Notes under the pieces: model-generated | What the model saw: the letters and a program-made list of their open reading frames with translations, nothing else | Told to the model about the DNA's origin: nothing | The model's database searches: none | Shown: piece by piece, positions 26,758 to 36,338 of the stretch | How positions within the stretch are numbered: position 1 is the stretch's first letter | How the letters are laid out: each line of letters begins with the position of its first letter | Translations under genes and position numbers: made by a program | DNA from: Cyanobacteria bacterium FACHB-DQ100 | GTDB taxonomy: Bacteria > Cyanobacteriota > Cyanobacteriia > Leptolyngbyales > Leptolyngbyaceae | Length of the DNA: 64,000 nt | Direction of reading: 5' to 3' | NCBI GenBank assembly: GCA_014695195.1 | Contig: JACJNW010000023.1 | Coordinates: forward strand, 248,001 to 312,000

Positions 26758-27156
26758 ATGTTTAAGACTGTATTGTTTCCGATCGATGAAAGCCGCGATT
26801 CCCGTCAAGCGGTTGAAACGGTTGCGGATGTCGTCAAAGTGCATCAAAGCCGCTTGATTCTGCTCTCGGTAGTGGAAACGATGAGCGATCATCCCGATGC
26901 GATGTCGTCTCCGACAGCCGTCGCGACACTGCTGGAAAGTGCCCGTTCGCTCTTTTCGCAGCAGGGGATCGAAGTCGATGCGATCGAGCGCGAGGGCAAG
27001 CCTGCCTTTACCATTTGTGATGTCGCTGATGAGGTAGAAGCCGATTTGATTATCATGGGATGTCGGGGTCTCGGACTCACGACCGAAGGCGCATCCGATA
27101 GCGTCACCAATCGAGTGATCAGCCTTTCTCCCTGTCCTGTCCTAGTCGTTCCTTAA
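26758..27156 (+). CDS. Universal stress protein (UspA family)
   Basis: A 132-residue cytoplasmic protein. It opens VLFPIDESRDSRQAVETV and ends with the ATP-binding-type motif IIMGCRGLGLTTEG, then SVTNRVISLSPCPVLVVP. The G-x2-G-x9-G(S/T) pattern is present in modified form, so nucleotide binding is possible. Divergent from pgk. A Uma2 gene starts 4 nt after the stop, so the two, and probably ylqF, are co-transcribed. Confidence 0.9.
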   Translation: MFKTVLFPIDESRDSRQAVETVADVVKVHQSRLILLSVVETMSDHPDAMSSPTAVATLLESARSLFSQQGIEVDAIEREGKPAFTICDVADEVEADLIIMGCRGLGLTTEGASDSVTNRVISLSPCPVLVVP

Positions 27157-27159
27157 CCG

Positions 27160-27738
27160 ATGACTCAAGCCAAACCCAAATTTGCCACGTTTGAAGAGTA
27201 CCTGGAATTCGATGACGGGACAGATAATCGCTATGAGCTGATCGATGGAGAATTATTCGCCTTGCCACCAGAATCTGAGCCGAATGATTTTATTCCTAAC
27301 CTTCTTCTACTTAAACTTGTAGAGGCAGGAGTTCCACCTCGGTTAATTCGCCCTCATACCTGCGAAGTTCAAGTTCCAGTGCTGCAAAGAGAAGATGCAG
27401 CAAACCGATATCCTGACTTGGTGATTCTAGATCAAGTTCACCTAGCTCTGACTCAGAAACGCCTTACGATCCTAATTGACGCACCGCCTCCTCAGCTTGT
27501 CGTTGAGGTACTCAGTCCTGGAAAAGCCAATCGCGATCGTGATCTCATTCGCAAACGCGCTCAATACGCCAAGCGTGGCATTCCTGAGTATTGGCTAATT
27601 GATCCCGAAAATCGATCCATCACGGTTCTGGCACTTCAAGGTGAGGAATACGCTGAAATCGGAACATTCCAGGACGATCGCTCGATCCGCTCCCTCCGAT
27701 TTCCCCAACTCACGCCCGCCCAACTCTTCGAGAATTAA
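27160..27738 (+). CDS. Uma2 family endonuclease, third copy in the window
   Basis: A 192-residue Uma2 (DUF820) protein. The core reads FEEYLEFDDGTDNRYELIDGE, then RYPDLVILDQV and PQLVVEVLSPGKANRDRD with the PD-(D/E)XK-type acidic residues, then KRAQYAKRGIPEYWLID (the GVPEYWLVDP-type motif). It lies in a tight plus-strand run: 4 nt after the stress protein and 6 nt before ylqF. Confidence 0.9.
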   Translation: MTQAKPKFATFEEYLEFDDGTDNRYELIDGELFALPPESEPNDFIPNLLLLKLVEAGVPPRLIRPHTCEVQVPVLQREDAANRYPDLVILDQVHLALTQKRLTILIDAPPPQLVVEVLSPGKANRDRDLIRKRAQYAKRGIPEYWLIDPENRSITVLALQGEEYAEIGTFQDDRSIRSLRFPQLTPAQLFEN

Positions 27739-27744
27739 CTTAAG

Positions 27745-28584
27745 ATGTCTGCACCTTCCATCCAGTGGTATCCCGGTCACATTGCCAAAGCTGAAAGAGC
27801 GCTTCTAGAGCAACTCAAGCGCGTCGATGTCGTGCTGGAAGTTCGGGATGCGCGAATTCCTTTGTCCACGCATCATCCGCAGGTCGATCAATGGATCGGG
27901 GAGAAAGGGCGAATTCTGGTAATGAATCGAGTGGATATGATCCCGCAAAAAGCAAGAGAGCAGTGGACACAGTGGTTTCAAGAGCGGGGCGAGGAGCCAC
28001 TGTTTACGGATGCACAGCACGGCAAGGGGATCGAAGCGATCGCCAAAGCTACCCAAACGGCAGGAGTCAAAATGAATCAGCGCAGACTCGATCGCGGGAT
28101 GCTGGCTCGTCCCGTTCGAGCCGTTGTTATTGGCTTTCCCAATGTCGGAAAATCGGCGCTGATCAATCGACTCCTCAAACGGCGAGTGGTCGAAAGTGCC
28201 CGTCGTGCCGGCGTAACGCGGCAACTGAGATGGGTGAGAATTTCTGACCAAATCGAATTACTCGACGCGCCCGGAGTTTTGCCCAACAAGCTTACAGATC
28301 AGCAAGCCGCCATTAAACTAGCCATCTGTGACGATATTGGCGAAGCAGCTTATGACAATCAAAGAGTTGCAGCATCTTTGGTGGAATTGTTGCAGTCCTC
28401 CTCTGCGGCATTGGAATCGCGCTACGGACTCGCGATCGCAGACCTAACCGGAGAAAGCTATATCAAAACCTTGGCAGACCTGAATTACAAGGGTGACGCA
28501 GAACGCACCGCACGACAAGTTCTCACTGACTTCCGCAAAGGAAACTTAGGCACGATCGCGCTGGAATTACCTCCAAATGAGTAA
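27745..28584 (+). CDS. ylqF: Ribosome biogenesis GTPase YlqF/RbgA
   Basis: A 279-residue circularly permuted GTPase that helps assemble the large ribosomal subunit. G4 comes first (VMNRVDM near residue 57), then G1 GFPNVGKSALINRLL near 131, G2 in the switch AGVTRQ and G3 DAPGVL near 170, the permuted order characteristic of the family. The opening WYPGHIAKAERAL is a family signature. The C-terminal ANTAR-like helical domain is present (YKGDAERTARQVLTDFRKGNLG). Last gene of the run beginning at 26758. Confidence 0.95.
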   Translation: MSAPSIQWYPGHIAKAERALLEQLKRVDVVLEVRDARIPLSTHHPQVDQWIGEKGRILVMNRVDMIPQKAREQWTQWFQERGEEPLFTDAQHGKGIEAIAKATQTAGVKMNQRRLDRGMLARPVRAVVIGFPNVGKSALINRLLKRRVVESARRAGVTRQLRWVRISDQIELLDAPGVLPNKLTDQQAAIKLAICDDIGEAAYDNQRVAASLVELLQSSSAALESRYGLAIADLTGESYIKTLADLNYKGDAERTARQVLTDFRKGNLGTIALELPPNE

Positions 28585-28979
28585 CCTCTGATACAAAGCG
28601 GCAAACAGTTGGGGACACAGGGAAAACTCGCACAGCCCTCCCTCCTGTTTGTATCATTTCGTTTTTTCCTCCGGATTAGCCGTCTCTTAGCTGAAATCAG
28701 AATCGTAGAGCAAAATTGTTTTCAAAGTCTGGGAACATTCTCGCTTCAAATTCGTCAATCTGCGTCAAGGCTAGTTCTGGTCTGGGTTTGAACAATTTGG
28801 ATAATTCAAAAAATTGTTCACTGCTATACCGCTTTTCTTAGAGAAGCTCCTCTAAGATCTCAACCATCGATTTAGCCTGAAACTTCTGTCAGTCGAAAGC
28901 GTAATTCTACGGAATTGCATAAATCCATTGGGTTGTTCGTACTGAAACTCGTTCACTTGTGGCTGTTGGGGTGTTTGCT
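28585..28979. other. Intergenic region, 395 bp
   Basis: Holds three inverted repeats but no gene I can support. CAAACAG (28606-) pairs with CTGTTTG (about 28645-) over a GC-rich interior and may end the ylqF transcript. GAACAATTT / AAATTGTTC lies at 28790-28798 and 28811-28819. TCTTAGAG / CTCTAAGA at 28836-28857 has no T-run. The ORF at 28609-28791 lacks a site and is not called. Confidence 0.5.
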
Positions 28980-29168
28980 ATGTCACGAATTCGCGAAGTC
29001 GTTCAACAAGCGCTAACGACCGGACTGCTCTCGATCGAAGCCGAAAATCAACTGCGGCTTCTGCTCTCCTCGAAGTACGATCAAGAAGATTTTCGCGCCT
29101 TTATGACGCTGCAAAGTGCAGCAATGGCAGGTTCTGTTAAACAAGAATCTCGCTTATGCCGGGGATAG
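28980..29168 (+). CDS. Small conserved cyanobacterial protein
   Basis: A 62-residue protein, MSRIREVVQQALTTGLLS at the start, then AENQLRLLLSSKYDQEDFRAFMTLQSAAMAGSVKQESR. I recall near-identical short proteins across cyanobacteria. The layout is helical and charged, with no membrane segment. It is followed by a strong terminator, implying a discrete transcript. The start at 28980 fits the family; an in-frame upstream start at 28959 would add seven residues. Function unknown. Confidence 0.8.
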   Translation: MSRIREVVQQALTTGLLSIEAENQLRLLLSSKYDQEDFRAFMTLQSAAMAGSVKQESRLCRG

Positions 29169-29209
29169 GCGGAAAATCCGGTTAAATGGTTCATTTCTAT
29201 GGCAATCTG

Positions 29210-29249
29210 AAAGACAGAAGCTCTCATTGGTGAGATTCTGTCTTTTTTG
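29210..29249 (+). terminator. Rho-independent terminator
   Basis: Stem AAAGACAGAA (29210-29219) pairs with TTCTGTCTTT (29236-29245), with an inner TCTCA/TGAGA pair, and runs into TTTTTT. It ends the small-protein transcript and lies only 25 nt before the ispG start, so ispG needs its own promoter within or upstream of the hairpin. Confidence 0.88.
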
Positions 29250-29273
29250 CTATCGACCCATCATCCCCGCGTT

Positions 29274-30497
29274 ATGCAAACTCTGCCTACCCCGATCGCC
29301 TCGGCTACTCCGGTGGCTCAGTATTCCACTGACACTACGATTCATCGTCGCAAAACTCGCTCTGTTCCTGTGGGTAGCATCTCGATCGGCAGCGATCATC
29401 CCGTCGCCGTTCAATCGATGATCAACGAAGACACGCTCGATATTGAAGGGTCAGTCGCGGCAATTCGTCGTCTGCATGAGATTGGCTGCGAGATCGTCCG
29501 CGTCACTGTTCCTAGCTTGGCACACGCGAAAGCGATGGAAGAAATCCGCGATCGCCTGCACAAAACTTATATGCCCGTTCCGCTCGTTGCAGATGTGCAT
29601 CACAACGGCATGAAGATCGCCCTAGAAGTGGCAAATTACGTCGATAACGTGCGGATTAATCCCGGTCTGTATGTGTTTGAAAAGCCGAAAACCACCGAAT
29701 ACACGCAGGCTGAGTTTGACGCGATCGGCGAAAAGATTCGAGAAACGCTTGCTCCACTGGTGATCTCCCTGCGAGATCAGCACAAATCAATGCGAATCGG
29801 CGTGAACCACGGTTCGCTGGCGGAACGGATGCTGTTTACTTACGGTGATACCCCAGAAGGGATGGTAGAATCCGCGCTCGAATTCATCCGCATCTGCGAG
29901 TCGCTCGACTTCTACAACCTTGAAATCTCGCTTAAAGCCTCAAAAGTTCCGGTCATGCTGGCGGCGAATCGTTTGATGGTCAGACGCATGGACGAACTAG
30001 GGATGGCTTATCCGCTCCATCTCGGCGTGACCGAAGCGGGAGATGGCGAATATGGTCGGATTAAATCCACGGCTGGCATCGGTACCCTTTTAGCTGAGGG
30101 CATTGGTGACACTATTCGCGTTTCTCTAACCGAGGCTCCAGAAAAAGAGATTCCCGTTTGCTATGGCATTCTGCAAGCGTTGGGGCTGCGGCGCACGATG
30201 GTTGAGTATGTGGCTTGCCCGTCTTGTGGTCGCACCTTGTTCAATCTAGAAGAGGTCTTGCAAAAAGTCCGAGAAGCCACAAATCATCTAACCGGATTAA
30301 ACATTGCCGTGATGGGCTGCATCGTCAATGGCCCAGGTGAAATGGCAGATGCCGACTATGGCTACGTCGGGAAGCAGGCGGGCTACATTTCCTTGTACCG
30401 AGGACGCGAAGAGATCAAGAAAGTCCCAGAAGATCAAGGCGTTGCAGAACTGATTAACCTGATCAAAGGGGACGGCAAATGGATCGAGCCGAAATAG
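29274..30497 (+). CDS. ispG: 4-hydroxy-3-methylbut-2-en-1-yl diphosphate synthase
   Basis: A 407-residue [4Fe-4S] enzyme that reduces MEcPP to HMBPP in the MEP isoprenoid pathway. The TIM-barrel domain shows [33 protein letters not shown] and [15 protein letters not shown]. The cluster ligands are the CPSC pair in [15 protein letters not shown] near residue 315 and the Cys of [19 protein letters not shown]. The ATG at 29274 matches cyanobacterial IspG length better than the upstream ATG at 29247, which lies at the edge of the terminator. Confidence 0.96.
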   Translation: MQTLPTPIASATPVAQYSTDTTIHRRKTRSVPVGSISIGSDHPVAVQSMINEDTLDIEGSVAAIRRLHEIGCEIVRVTVPSLAHAKAMEEIRDRLHKTYMPVPLVADVHHNGMKIALEVANYVDNVRINPGLYVFEKPKTTEYTQAEFDAIGEKIRETLAPLVISLRDQHKSMRIGVNHGSLAERMLFTYGDTPEGMVESALEFIRICESLDFYNLEISLKASKVPVMLAANRLMVRRMDELGMAYPLHLGVTEAGDGEYGRIKSTAGIGTLLAEGIGDTIRVSLTEAPEKEIPVCYGILQALGLRRTMVEYVACPSCGRTLFNLEEVLQKVREATNHLTGLNIAVMGCIVNGPGEMADADYGYVGKQAGYISLYRGREEIKKVPEDQGVAELINLIKGDGKWIEPK

Positions 30498-30672
30498 CAG
30501 CAAGAGAAAGCGAAACAAATCTTGACGGTTTGAGTTCTTCTTTTCCCGTTTTTTGCGGCGATCGCCAAATCCCCATCCAAAAACTGGGCAATAATTACGG
30601 ATCGCCCTAAATGCCTGTGTTAAATTGAGCATAACCTTTTGTCACTTCTCCAGAACTTCAGCAGGTATAGTC

Positions 30673-31950
30673 ATGACGAAACGAGCGCTTGTCTTAGGAG
30701 CAACGGCTGCCGCCGTTACCGCAGTGACCATCACCGGAGCCGGGATTCATCTTAATAAAGGGCAAGCGTTCTTTCGGGATAGTCCTAAAGAGCTTGTGGA
30801 TGAAGTCTGGCAAGTGATCGATCGCAATTACGTCGATGCGACCTTTAATCAGGTCGATTGGAAATCGGTGCGGAGCCAATATCTCAACCGCAGCTACAAA
30901 GACAAAACCGAAGCCTACAAGTCAATTCGGGAAATGCTCAAGCGATTGGGCGACCCCTACACGCGCTTTATGGACCCGGACGAGTTTCGCAATATGCAGA
31001 TCGATACTTCCGGTGAGTTGACGGGCGTGGGAATCCAGCTTGCAGCCGATGAAAAAACCAAGAAACTCACGGTAATTTCGCCGATCGAGGGGAGTCCTGC
31101 TTCAGCCGCCGGAGTCCAGGCGAAAGACATCATCCAGCAGATCGACGGCAAAAGCACTGAAGGAATGGACGTGAACAAAGCCGTGACGCTGATTCGCGGG
31201 CCTGTGAACACTCAAGTCAAGCTCACGGTTCTACGCGGTACTCAGCAGCTAGAGTTCAACCTCAAACGCGCCAAAATCGAAATTCATCCCGTTCGCGCTA
31301 GCGTTCAGCAATCGCCCACGGGCAAGGTCGGCTACATTCGTCTCGTTCAGTTCAGCGCAAATGCCGCTCCGGAGATGCGTGAAGCCATTCAAAAGCTGGA
31401 AAAAGAGAACGTCACAGGCTATGTGCTTGACCTACGATCGAACCCCGGCGGATTGCTCTACGCCAGCGTGGACATCGCTCGGATGTGGGTTCCCAAAGGC
31501 GGCATCGTCTCAACCGTCGATCGCCAGGGCATTTCAGATAAAGAAGAAGCCAACGGTCGCGCCTTGACCGATAAGCCGCTCGTCGTACTGGTAGATGGCG
31601 GTTCAGCCAGCGCCAGTGAAATTCTCTCTGGCGCCATTCAAGATAACAAGCGCGGCACGATCGTCGGAACGAAAACGTTTGGTAAGGGTTTAGTCCAATC
31701 GGTTCGCAGCCTGGGTGACGGATCGGGAATGGCAGTGACGATCGCGAAATATCTCACGCCCAAGGGTCGCGACATCAACAAGCATGGAATTGACCCAGAT
31801 GTGGTGGTTGAACTGAGCGAACAGCAGCGGCAAGCTTTAGTGAAAGACCGCGAGAAGATTGGCACTGCTAACGACCCGCAGTACGTCAAAGCCATGCAGG
31901 TACTCAACCAAGCCATTACTGCTAAACAAGGCAACCGCGCTAAAAACTAG
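30673..31950 (+). CDS. Carboxyl-terminal processing peptidase (S41 family)
   Basis: A 425-residue periplasmic or lumenal serine protease. An N-terminal signal segment (LVLGATAAAVTAVTITGAG) is followed by the CTP N-domain (ELVDEVWQVIDRNYVDATF), a PDZ domain (SGELTGVGIQL to KSTEGMDVNKAV) and the catalytic core: Ser in GGSASASEILSGA near residue 315 and Lys in GTKTFGKGLVQ near 340. Cyanobacteria have several paralogues (CtpA processes D1; CtpB and CtpC are others). Which this is cannot be decided from sequence alone. Its stop shares CTAG with the stop of the convergent small gene. Confidence 0.94.
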   Translation: MTKRALVLGATAAAVTAVTITGAGIHLNKGQAFFRDSPKELVDEVWQVIDRNYVDATFNQVDWKSVRSQYLNRSYKDKTEAYKSIREMLKRLGDPYTRFMDPDEFRNMQIDTSGELTGVGIQLAADEKTKKLTVISPIEGSPASAAGVQAKDIIQQIDGKSTEGMDVNKAVTLIRGPVNTQVKLTVLRGTQQLEFNLKRAKIEIHPVRASVQQSPTGKVGYIRLVQFSANAAPEMREAIQKLEKENVTGYVLDLRSNPGGLLYASVDIARMWVPKGGIVSTVDRQGISDKEEANGRALTDKPLVVLVDGGSASASEILSGAIQDNKRGTIVGTKTFGKGLVQSVRSLGDGSGMAVTIAKYLTPKGRDINKHGIDPDVVVELSEQQRQALVKDREKIGTANDPQYVKAMQVLNQAITAKQGNRAKN

Positions 31951-32144
31951 CTCGGCTGGCATTTTCCTGATCGAATCAATCCGACGCGACGCGCGATCGC
32001 TTCTCCCTCTGAGGTAAATGGGCCCCAATGCTCCACGATCTCAGAGGGATTTGTCGTTTGGCTTTTTTCTAGCTCATCCTCAGTCAAAATCTGACATTGG
32101 GCAGTGGGTCGCTTCACTACGTACCAACGCTCCGACGCACTCAT
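31947..32144 (-). CDS. Small conserved cyanobacterial protein
   Basis: A 65-residue protein: SASERWYVVKRPTAQCQI, then EHWGPFTSEGEAIARRVG and LIRSGKCQP at the end. Close relatives are familiar across cyanobacteria, with the WGPF and GLIRAGKCQP motifs. It looks like a small SPOR-like or sensor fold, without membrane segments. Convergent with the S41 protease; the two stop codons overlap in the palindrome CTAG. Function unknown. Confidence 0.82.
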   Translation of the reverse strand: MSASERWYVVKRPTAQCQILTEDELEKSQTTNPSEIVEHWGPFTSEGEAIARRVGLIRSGKCQPS

Positions 32145-32332
32145 AGCTCCTCATCCCTCTTGATACTCCCCCGTGACATCTGGGAAAGCTTAATTCATGT
32201 TAGGGGTCTGGCATTCACCGTGCCAAGGTTCAAACCGTAAAGATTTTCCAAATCGAGCATTCATTCGCCCCTCTGCCCCCGCCACCCGATTAATCCAACC
32301 CATGTACTCAGGGATTTTATCAACGTAGGCAT

Positions 32333-33733
32333 ATGACACTAGAATCACAGCGTTCATCCGCGCCGCACACTGAGAGCACTGCCGCCATTCGCGACATTCC
32401 TCCGCCACCTGCTCCAAGAATGCCTCCTGCACCGCCGCCTTCCCTGCGGACGGTGCCCAATCTATCTGCGGAAGTGACTGAGCCAGCAGTAAGAAATGGC
32501 GCGACTCAAACCTTGGCAATGCCTGCAAGTCGTCCGCCCGCTCCGCCTGTCCCAATTCCAGCTAGTTCGCCTTCTGCACCGTTGACAACTCCGACTGGAG
32601 CAACTCCTCCCCCTGCAATGGGACATCGCCCCACAATTCCACCGTCTGTCCCAACTGCGTCTCGTCGCTCTGACTCACCGACCCTAGAACAAATCATCCG
32701 CACCGCATTTGATAAAGGATTTTCGGATGTTCATTTGGGAGTGGGTGAAGTTCCGCGCTATCGCAACCGAGGCGAAATCGAAACGACCGAATGGTCTGAA
32801 ACGGATCATGCAACGTTCATGGGTTGGCTGCGGGAAGTATTGTCTGAGGAGGAGATCAGCCAGTTTGAAGAAAGTATGGACTTCGACGGTGCGACTCAGT
32901 ACGACTTTGCACGGGTTCGGATTAATATCTTCGGTTCGCTACACGGCCCAGCGATGGTGCTGCGTTTGATTCCGCTGAAAATCCTGACGATGGAGCAGCT
33001 AAACCTGCCAACGGTGTTCAAGGATATCTGTCACTATCACAAGGGGTTGATTCTAATTACAGGTCCTACCGGATCAGGGAAATCGACTACGCTGGCAGCG
33101 ATGATCGATTACATCAATAAGGAGATGCCGAAGAATATTATTACGATCGAAGACCCGATCGAATTTATTCACAAAAGCCGCAAAGCCTTGATCAAGCACC
33201 GCGAAGTTGGAATGCACACTCGCAAGTTTGACAACGCTCTGAAAGCCGCGCTCCGGGAAGACCCAGACATCATCCTGGTCGGTGAAATGCGGGATAAGGA
33301 AACGGTCAACACAGCCTTAAAAGCAGCGCAAACGGGTCACTTAGTCATGGGAACCCTGCACACGAATAGCGCGGTGAAAACGATCGAGCGGATTCTCAGC
33401 CTTTATCAACCGAACGAACAGGCAACGATGCGGGTTGCGCTGGCGGAATCGCTGGTGGCGGTCGTCGCACAAGGGCTATGTCGGACGACGGACGGCAAGC
33501 GGGCAGCGTTCCATGACATCTTGATCAATACTGATGCGATTCGAGATTACATCCGCAAAGGGGAACTCGATGAGATTGAAGCAATTATTCCTCGCTGCGG
33601 ATTTGACGGGATGTGTACGATGAATCAATCGTTGTACAAGCTGTACGAGCAAGGTCAAATTACGGAAGAAGTGGCGCTGGAAATGTCGCCGAAGCAAAAC
33701 GAAATGGCGCAAATGCTACGCGGTCGAGTTTAA
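32333..33733 (+). CDS. pilT: Twitching motility ATPase PilT, with proline-rich N-terminal extension
   Basis: A 466-residue hexameric ATPase that retracts type IV pili. After a roughly 115-residue Pro/Ala/Thr-rich low-complexity N-terminus (IPPPPAPRMPPAPPP), the PilT domain starts at LEQIIRTAFDKGFSDVHLGVGE. Walker A is ITGPTGSGKSTTLAAM near residue 245; the Asp box is IITIEDPIEFIH; Walker B is DPDIILVGEMRD; the His box is GHLVMGTLHTNSA. The C-terminus has the AIIPRCGFDGM/LYKLYEQGQI segments. The extension resembles PilT2-type cyanobacterial paralogues. The start ATG lacks a good ribosome-binding site, so the N-terminus could be longer or shorter. Confidence 0.93.
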   Translation: MTLESQRSSAPHTESTAAIRDIPPPPAPRMPPAPPPSLRTVPNLSAEVTEPAVRNGATQTLAMPASRPPAPPVPIPASSPSAPLTTPTGATPPPAMGHRPTIPPSVPTASRRSDSPTLEQIIRTAFDKGFSDVHLGVGEVPRYRNRGEIETTEWSETDHATFMGWLREVLSEEEISQFEESMDFDGATQYDFARVRINIFGSLHGPAMVLRLIPLKILTMEQLNLPTVFKDICHYHKGLILITGPTGSGKSTTLAAMIDYINKEMPKNIITIEDPIEFIHKSRKALIKHREVGMHTRKFDNALKAALREDPDIILVGEMRDKETVNTALKAAQTGHLVMGTLHTNSAVKTIERILSLYQPNEQATMRVALAESLVAVVAQGLCRTTDGKRAAFHDILINTDAIRDYIRKGELDEIEAIIPRCGFDGMCTMNQSLYKLYEQGQITEEVALEMSPKQNEMAQMLRGRV

Positions 33734-33758
33734 GCTTCTGTGTCGTTGTGCTTACAAT

Positions 33759-33793
33759 AAAGCCCCGATTCTTGACGGATCGGGGCTTTTATT
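33759..33793 (+). terminator. Rho-independent terminator after pilT
   Basis: Stem AAAGCCCCGAT (33759-33769) pairs with ATCGGGGCTTT (33779-33789) and is followed by TATTT. It lies 25 nt after the pilT stop and is symmetrical enough to also act on the opposite strand, downstream of tRNA-Pro. Confidence 0.9.
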
Positions 33794-33852
33794 TGCTGTG
33801 AGTCGTTGAGCGATCGCGGCGATCGTTAGTGTTTCATGCGGTCAATTAACCA

Positions 33853-33929
<77 letters not shown>

Positions 33930-34076
33930 CAAAGCATTTTTTGCAATGCGTATTTCATCATAATGCAAGTTTGCGTCTGCGTCGAGGGATTTGCGAAAAA
34001 TTCCAGGGTTGTTAAGAAGAGTCAGGACAAATTAAGATAGAACACGCAAAACGCGATCGCACACATAGGTAAAGCA

Positions 34077-34946
34077 GTGGTTGTTAAACCGGAATGGCTA
34101 CGGGTCAAAGCTCCTCAGTGGGAGCGAGTCGGAACTGTCAAGGAAGTCTTGCGAGATTTAGCGCTGAATACGGTGTGCGAAGAGGCATCTTGCCCGAATA
34201 TCGGTGAGTGCTTTAATGCGGGAACAGCGACATTTTTGATCATGGGGCCTGCTTGTACTCGTGCTTGCCCCTATTGCGACATTGATTTTGAGAAGAAGCC
34301 AAAGCCGCTTGATCCGACGGAGCCGACTCGACTCGCGGAAGCGGTACGACGAATGCGGTTGAATCATGTCGTGGTGACTTCGGTGAATCGGGATGATTTG
34401 CCGGATGGTGGAGCATCGCAGTTTGTTCGCTGTATTCAGGAGATCCGATCGGTTTCGCCTCAAACGACGATCGAAGTTTTGATTCCGGATTTGTGCGGCG
34501 ATTGGGACGCGCTGGAGGTCATTTTAAGTGCGTCTCCTGAAGTGCTGAATCACAATACTGAAACGATTTCACGGCTGTATCGTCGGGTACGTCCGCAAGG
34601 GAATTATGCACGATCGCTCGAATTGCTGAAACAGGTACGCAAGAGTAATCCAAGCGTTTACACCAAGTCGGGGATCATGGTGGGATTGGGTGAAACCGAT
34701 GCTGAAGTGCGCGAGACGATGCAGGACTTGAGAGCGGTGAACTGCGATATTTTGACGATCGGGCAGTATCTCCAACCGAGCCAGAAGCATTTAGGGGTGC
34801 AGAATTTTGTTAAACCAGAGCAGTTTGATGCTTGGCGGGACTATGGCGAATCGATCGGCTTTTTGCAGGTGGTTTCGACTCCATTAACTCGGAGTTCCTA
34901 TCATGCCGAGCAGGTTCAGGCGCTGATGAAGCAGTATCCGCGATGA
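34077..34946 (+). CDS. lipA: Lipoyl synthase
   Basis: A 289-residue radical-SAM enzyme that inserts two sulfurs into octanoyl groups on lipoate-dependent enzymes. Both clusters are visible: the auxiliary CX4CX5C in [12 protein letters not shown] near residue 36 and the radical-SAM CX3CX2C in [11 protein letters not shown] near residue 60. The family marks [31 protein letters not shown] and the C-terminal RSSYHA (Ser ligand) are present. Translation starts with GTG at 34077, with AGGTAAA upstream. The stop TGA overlaps the gpsA start as ATGA. Confidence 0.96.
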   Translation: MVVKPEWLRVKAPQWERVGTVKEVLRDLALNTVCEEASCPNIGECFNAGTATFLIMGPACTRACPYCDIDFEKKPKPLDPTEPTRLAEAVRRMRLNHVVVTSVNRDDLPDGGASQFVRCIQEIRSVSPQTTIEVLIPDLCGDWDALEVILSASPEVLNHNTETISRLYRRVRPQGNYARSLELLKQVRKSNPSVYTKSGIMVGLGETDAEVRETMQDLRAVNCDILTIGQYLQPSQKHLGVQNFVKPEQFDAWRDYGESIGFLQVVSTPLTRSSYHAEQVQALMKQYPR

Positions 34947-35863
34947 GGATTACGGTAATTGGGGCGGGGGCTTGGGGGTCAACGCTGGCAGGATTGGTAC
35001 GAGACAATGGGCATGAGGTCGCAGGGTGGTCGCGGCAAAGCGATCGATCCCTGGATGAAACGATTGCCCAATCCGATCTTGTCATTTCAGCCGTATCGAT
35101 GAAAGGCGTGCGATCGGTGATTCAGCAAATTTCGATTGCGATGCCGCCGATCGTTACGGCAACGAAGGGATTAGATTCTGAATCGGGGAGTGAAACGGCG
35201 TTGCCGTTGCTGCCCTCGCAGGTTTGGCAGGCTGCATTTCCAGAGAGTACGATCGCAGTTCTATCCGGGCCAAATTTATCTAAGGAAATCCAGCAAGGGC
35301 TACCTGCTGCCAGTGTGGTTGCGAGTCGGGATCAAGCCGTTGCCGATCGCGTTCAGCAAGCCTTTTCTTCCGCGCGATTTCGGGTATATACCAATGCTGA
35401 TCCGCTTGGGGTTGAACTGGGTGGAACCTTAAAAAATGTGATTGCGATCGCCGTTGGAGCCTGTGACGGGTTGCAGTTGGGTGCGAATGCGAAATCAGCA
35501 TTAGTGACACGGGGACTGGCTGAGATGATTCGGCTCGGTACGTATTGGGGCGCGAAGCCGGAGACGTTTTACGGCTTGTCGGGCTTGGGTGATCTATTGG
35601 CAACTTGTAGCAGTTCCTTGAGCCGGAATTATCAAGTTGGGTATGGACTCGCACAAGGGAAAACGCTTTCCGAAGTTCTAGCAACACTGGAAGGAACCGC
35701 AGAAGGAATTAATACGACTCAGGTTTTAGTCAAATTAGCGCAAGCTCAAGGAATTTCGATGCCGATTTCCACTCAGGTCGATCGCTTACTGCGGGGAGAA
35801 ATTACGCCCCAGTCAGCCGTTGGCGAACTGATGCAGCGCGATAGTAAGCCGGAAAGTGTCTAA
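34943..35863 (+). CDS. gpsA: NAD(P)H-dependent glycerol-3-phosphate dehydrogenase
   Basis: A 306-residue enzyme that makes sn-glycerol-3-phosphate for phospholipids. The Rossmann motif [14 protein letters not shown] is at the N-terminus. Then come [31 protein letters not shown], the catalytic Lys in [18 protein letters not shown] and [20 protein letters not shown]. The correct start is the ATG at 34943 (overlap ATGA with lipA, translational coupling); an earlier start at 34832 would add 37 residues from another frame. Confidence 0.95.
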   Translation: MRITVIGAGAWGSTLAGLVRDNGHEVAGWSRQSDRSLDETIAQSDLVISAVSMKGVRSVIQQISIAMPPIVTATKGLDSESGSETALPLLPSQVWQAAFPESTIAVLSGPNLSKEIQQGLPAASVVASRDQAVADRVQQAFSSARFRVYTNADPLGVELGGTLKNVIAIAVGACDGLQLGANAKSALVTRGLAEMIRLGTYWGAKPETFYGLSGLGDLLATCSSSLSRNYQVGYGLAQGKTLSEVLATLEGTAEGINTTQVLVKLAQAQGISMPISTQVDRLLRGEITPQSAVGELMQRDSKPESV

Positions 35864-35999
35864 TGAGCGCGATCGTAGAGAAGCTGACGTTCTAAGTCGA
35901 TCTGCTTCGTCGAGTTGATTCGCGGCGACGATGAGCTTGTCAAGACTATGGGGCATTGGGAAAGTGATTGTTTTTATTATTTCGGATGAAGAATACAGC

Positions 36000-36338
36000 T
36001 TACTCCTCAAGCGGAAGTAAAGGTTCAATGTATTCCAAAAGCAGAGGTAAGTTCTCGTGGATGACTGTCCAAACTTCATCGAGATCCACCTCATTGTAGT
36101 CATGCGTGATCACATCTCGCATTCCAGCCATTGCTTTCCAAGGAATACTGGGATGTTGATTTCTAAACTCCTGAGAGAGCCGTTTGGTAGCTTCGCCAAT
36201 GATCGTAATGCGACGCAAAATCGCGTCTTGTTTTTCGAGGTTGGCAGCTAGAGCTTCTGGGCTGATATCTGCACTGTACTGAAAAATGAGTTTGATGGCT
36301 TCGGTGATGTCGATCAGGGCTTCTTGGTCACGCGACAT
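36000..36338 (-). CDS. HepT-like toxin (HEPN ribonuclease)
   Basis: A 112-residue HEPN-domain protein (DUF86/HepT). The diagnostic RX4HXY motif is visible as RDVITHDY near residue 86, the catalytic site of HepT RNases, whose activity is blocked by AMPylation from the MntA partner. The surrounding helices (IIGEATKRLSQEF, IPWKAMAGM) fit the family. Its start overlaps the end of the MntA-like gene by 11 nt, the usual antitoxin-toxin order. Adjacent to the NACHT island. Confidence 0.9.
   Translation of the reverse strand: MSRDQEALIDITEAIKLIFQYSADISPEALAANLEKQDAILRRITIIGEATKRLSQEFRNQHPSIPWKAMAGMRDVITHDYNEVDLDEVWTVIHENLPLLLEYIEPLLPLEE

Noticed and set aside
28609-28791. 60-aa plus-strand open frame after ylqF
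   Set aside because: Spans the inverted-repeat region; the protein reads as random and has no site.
35813-36103. 96-aa minus-strand frame over the end of hepT
   Set aside because: Lies in another frame of hepT and gpsA; the piece MPHSLDKLIVAANQLDEADR hints at an old addiction-module remnant but is too short to support.
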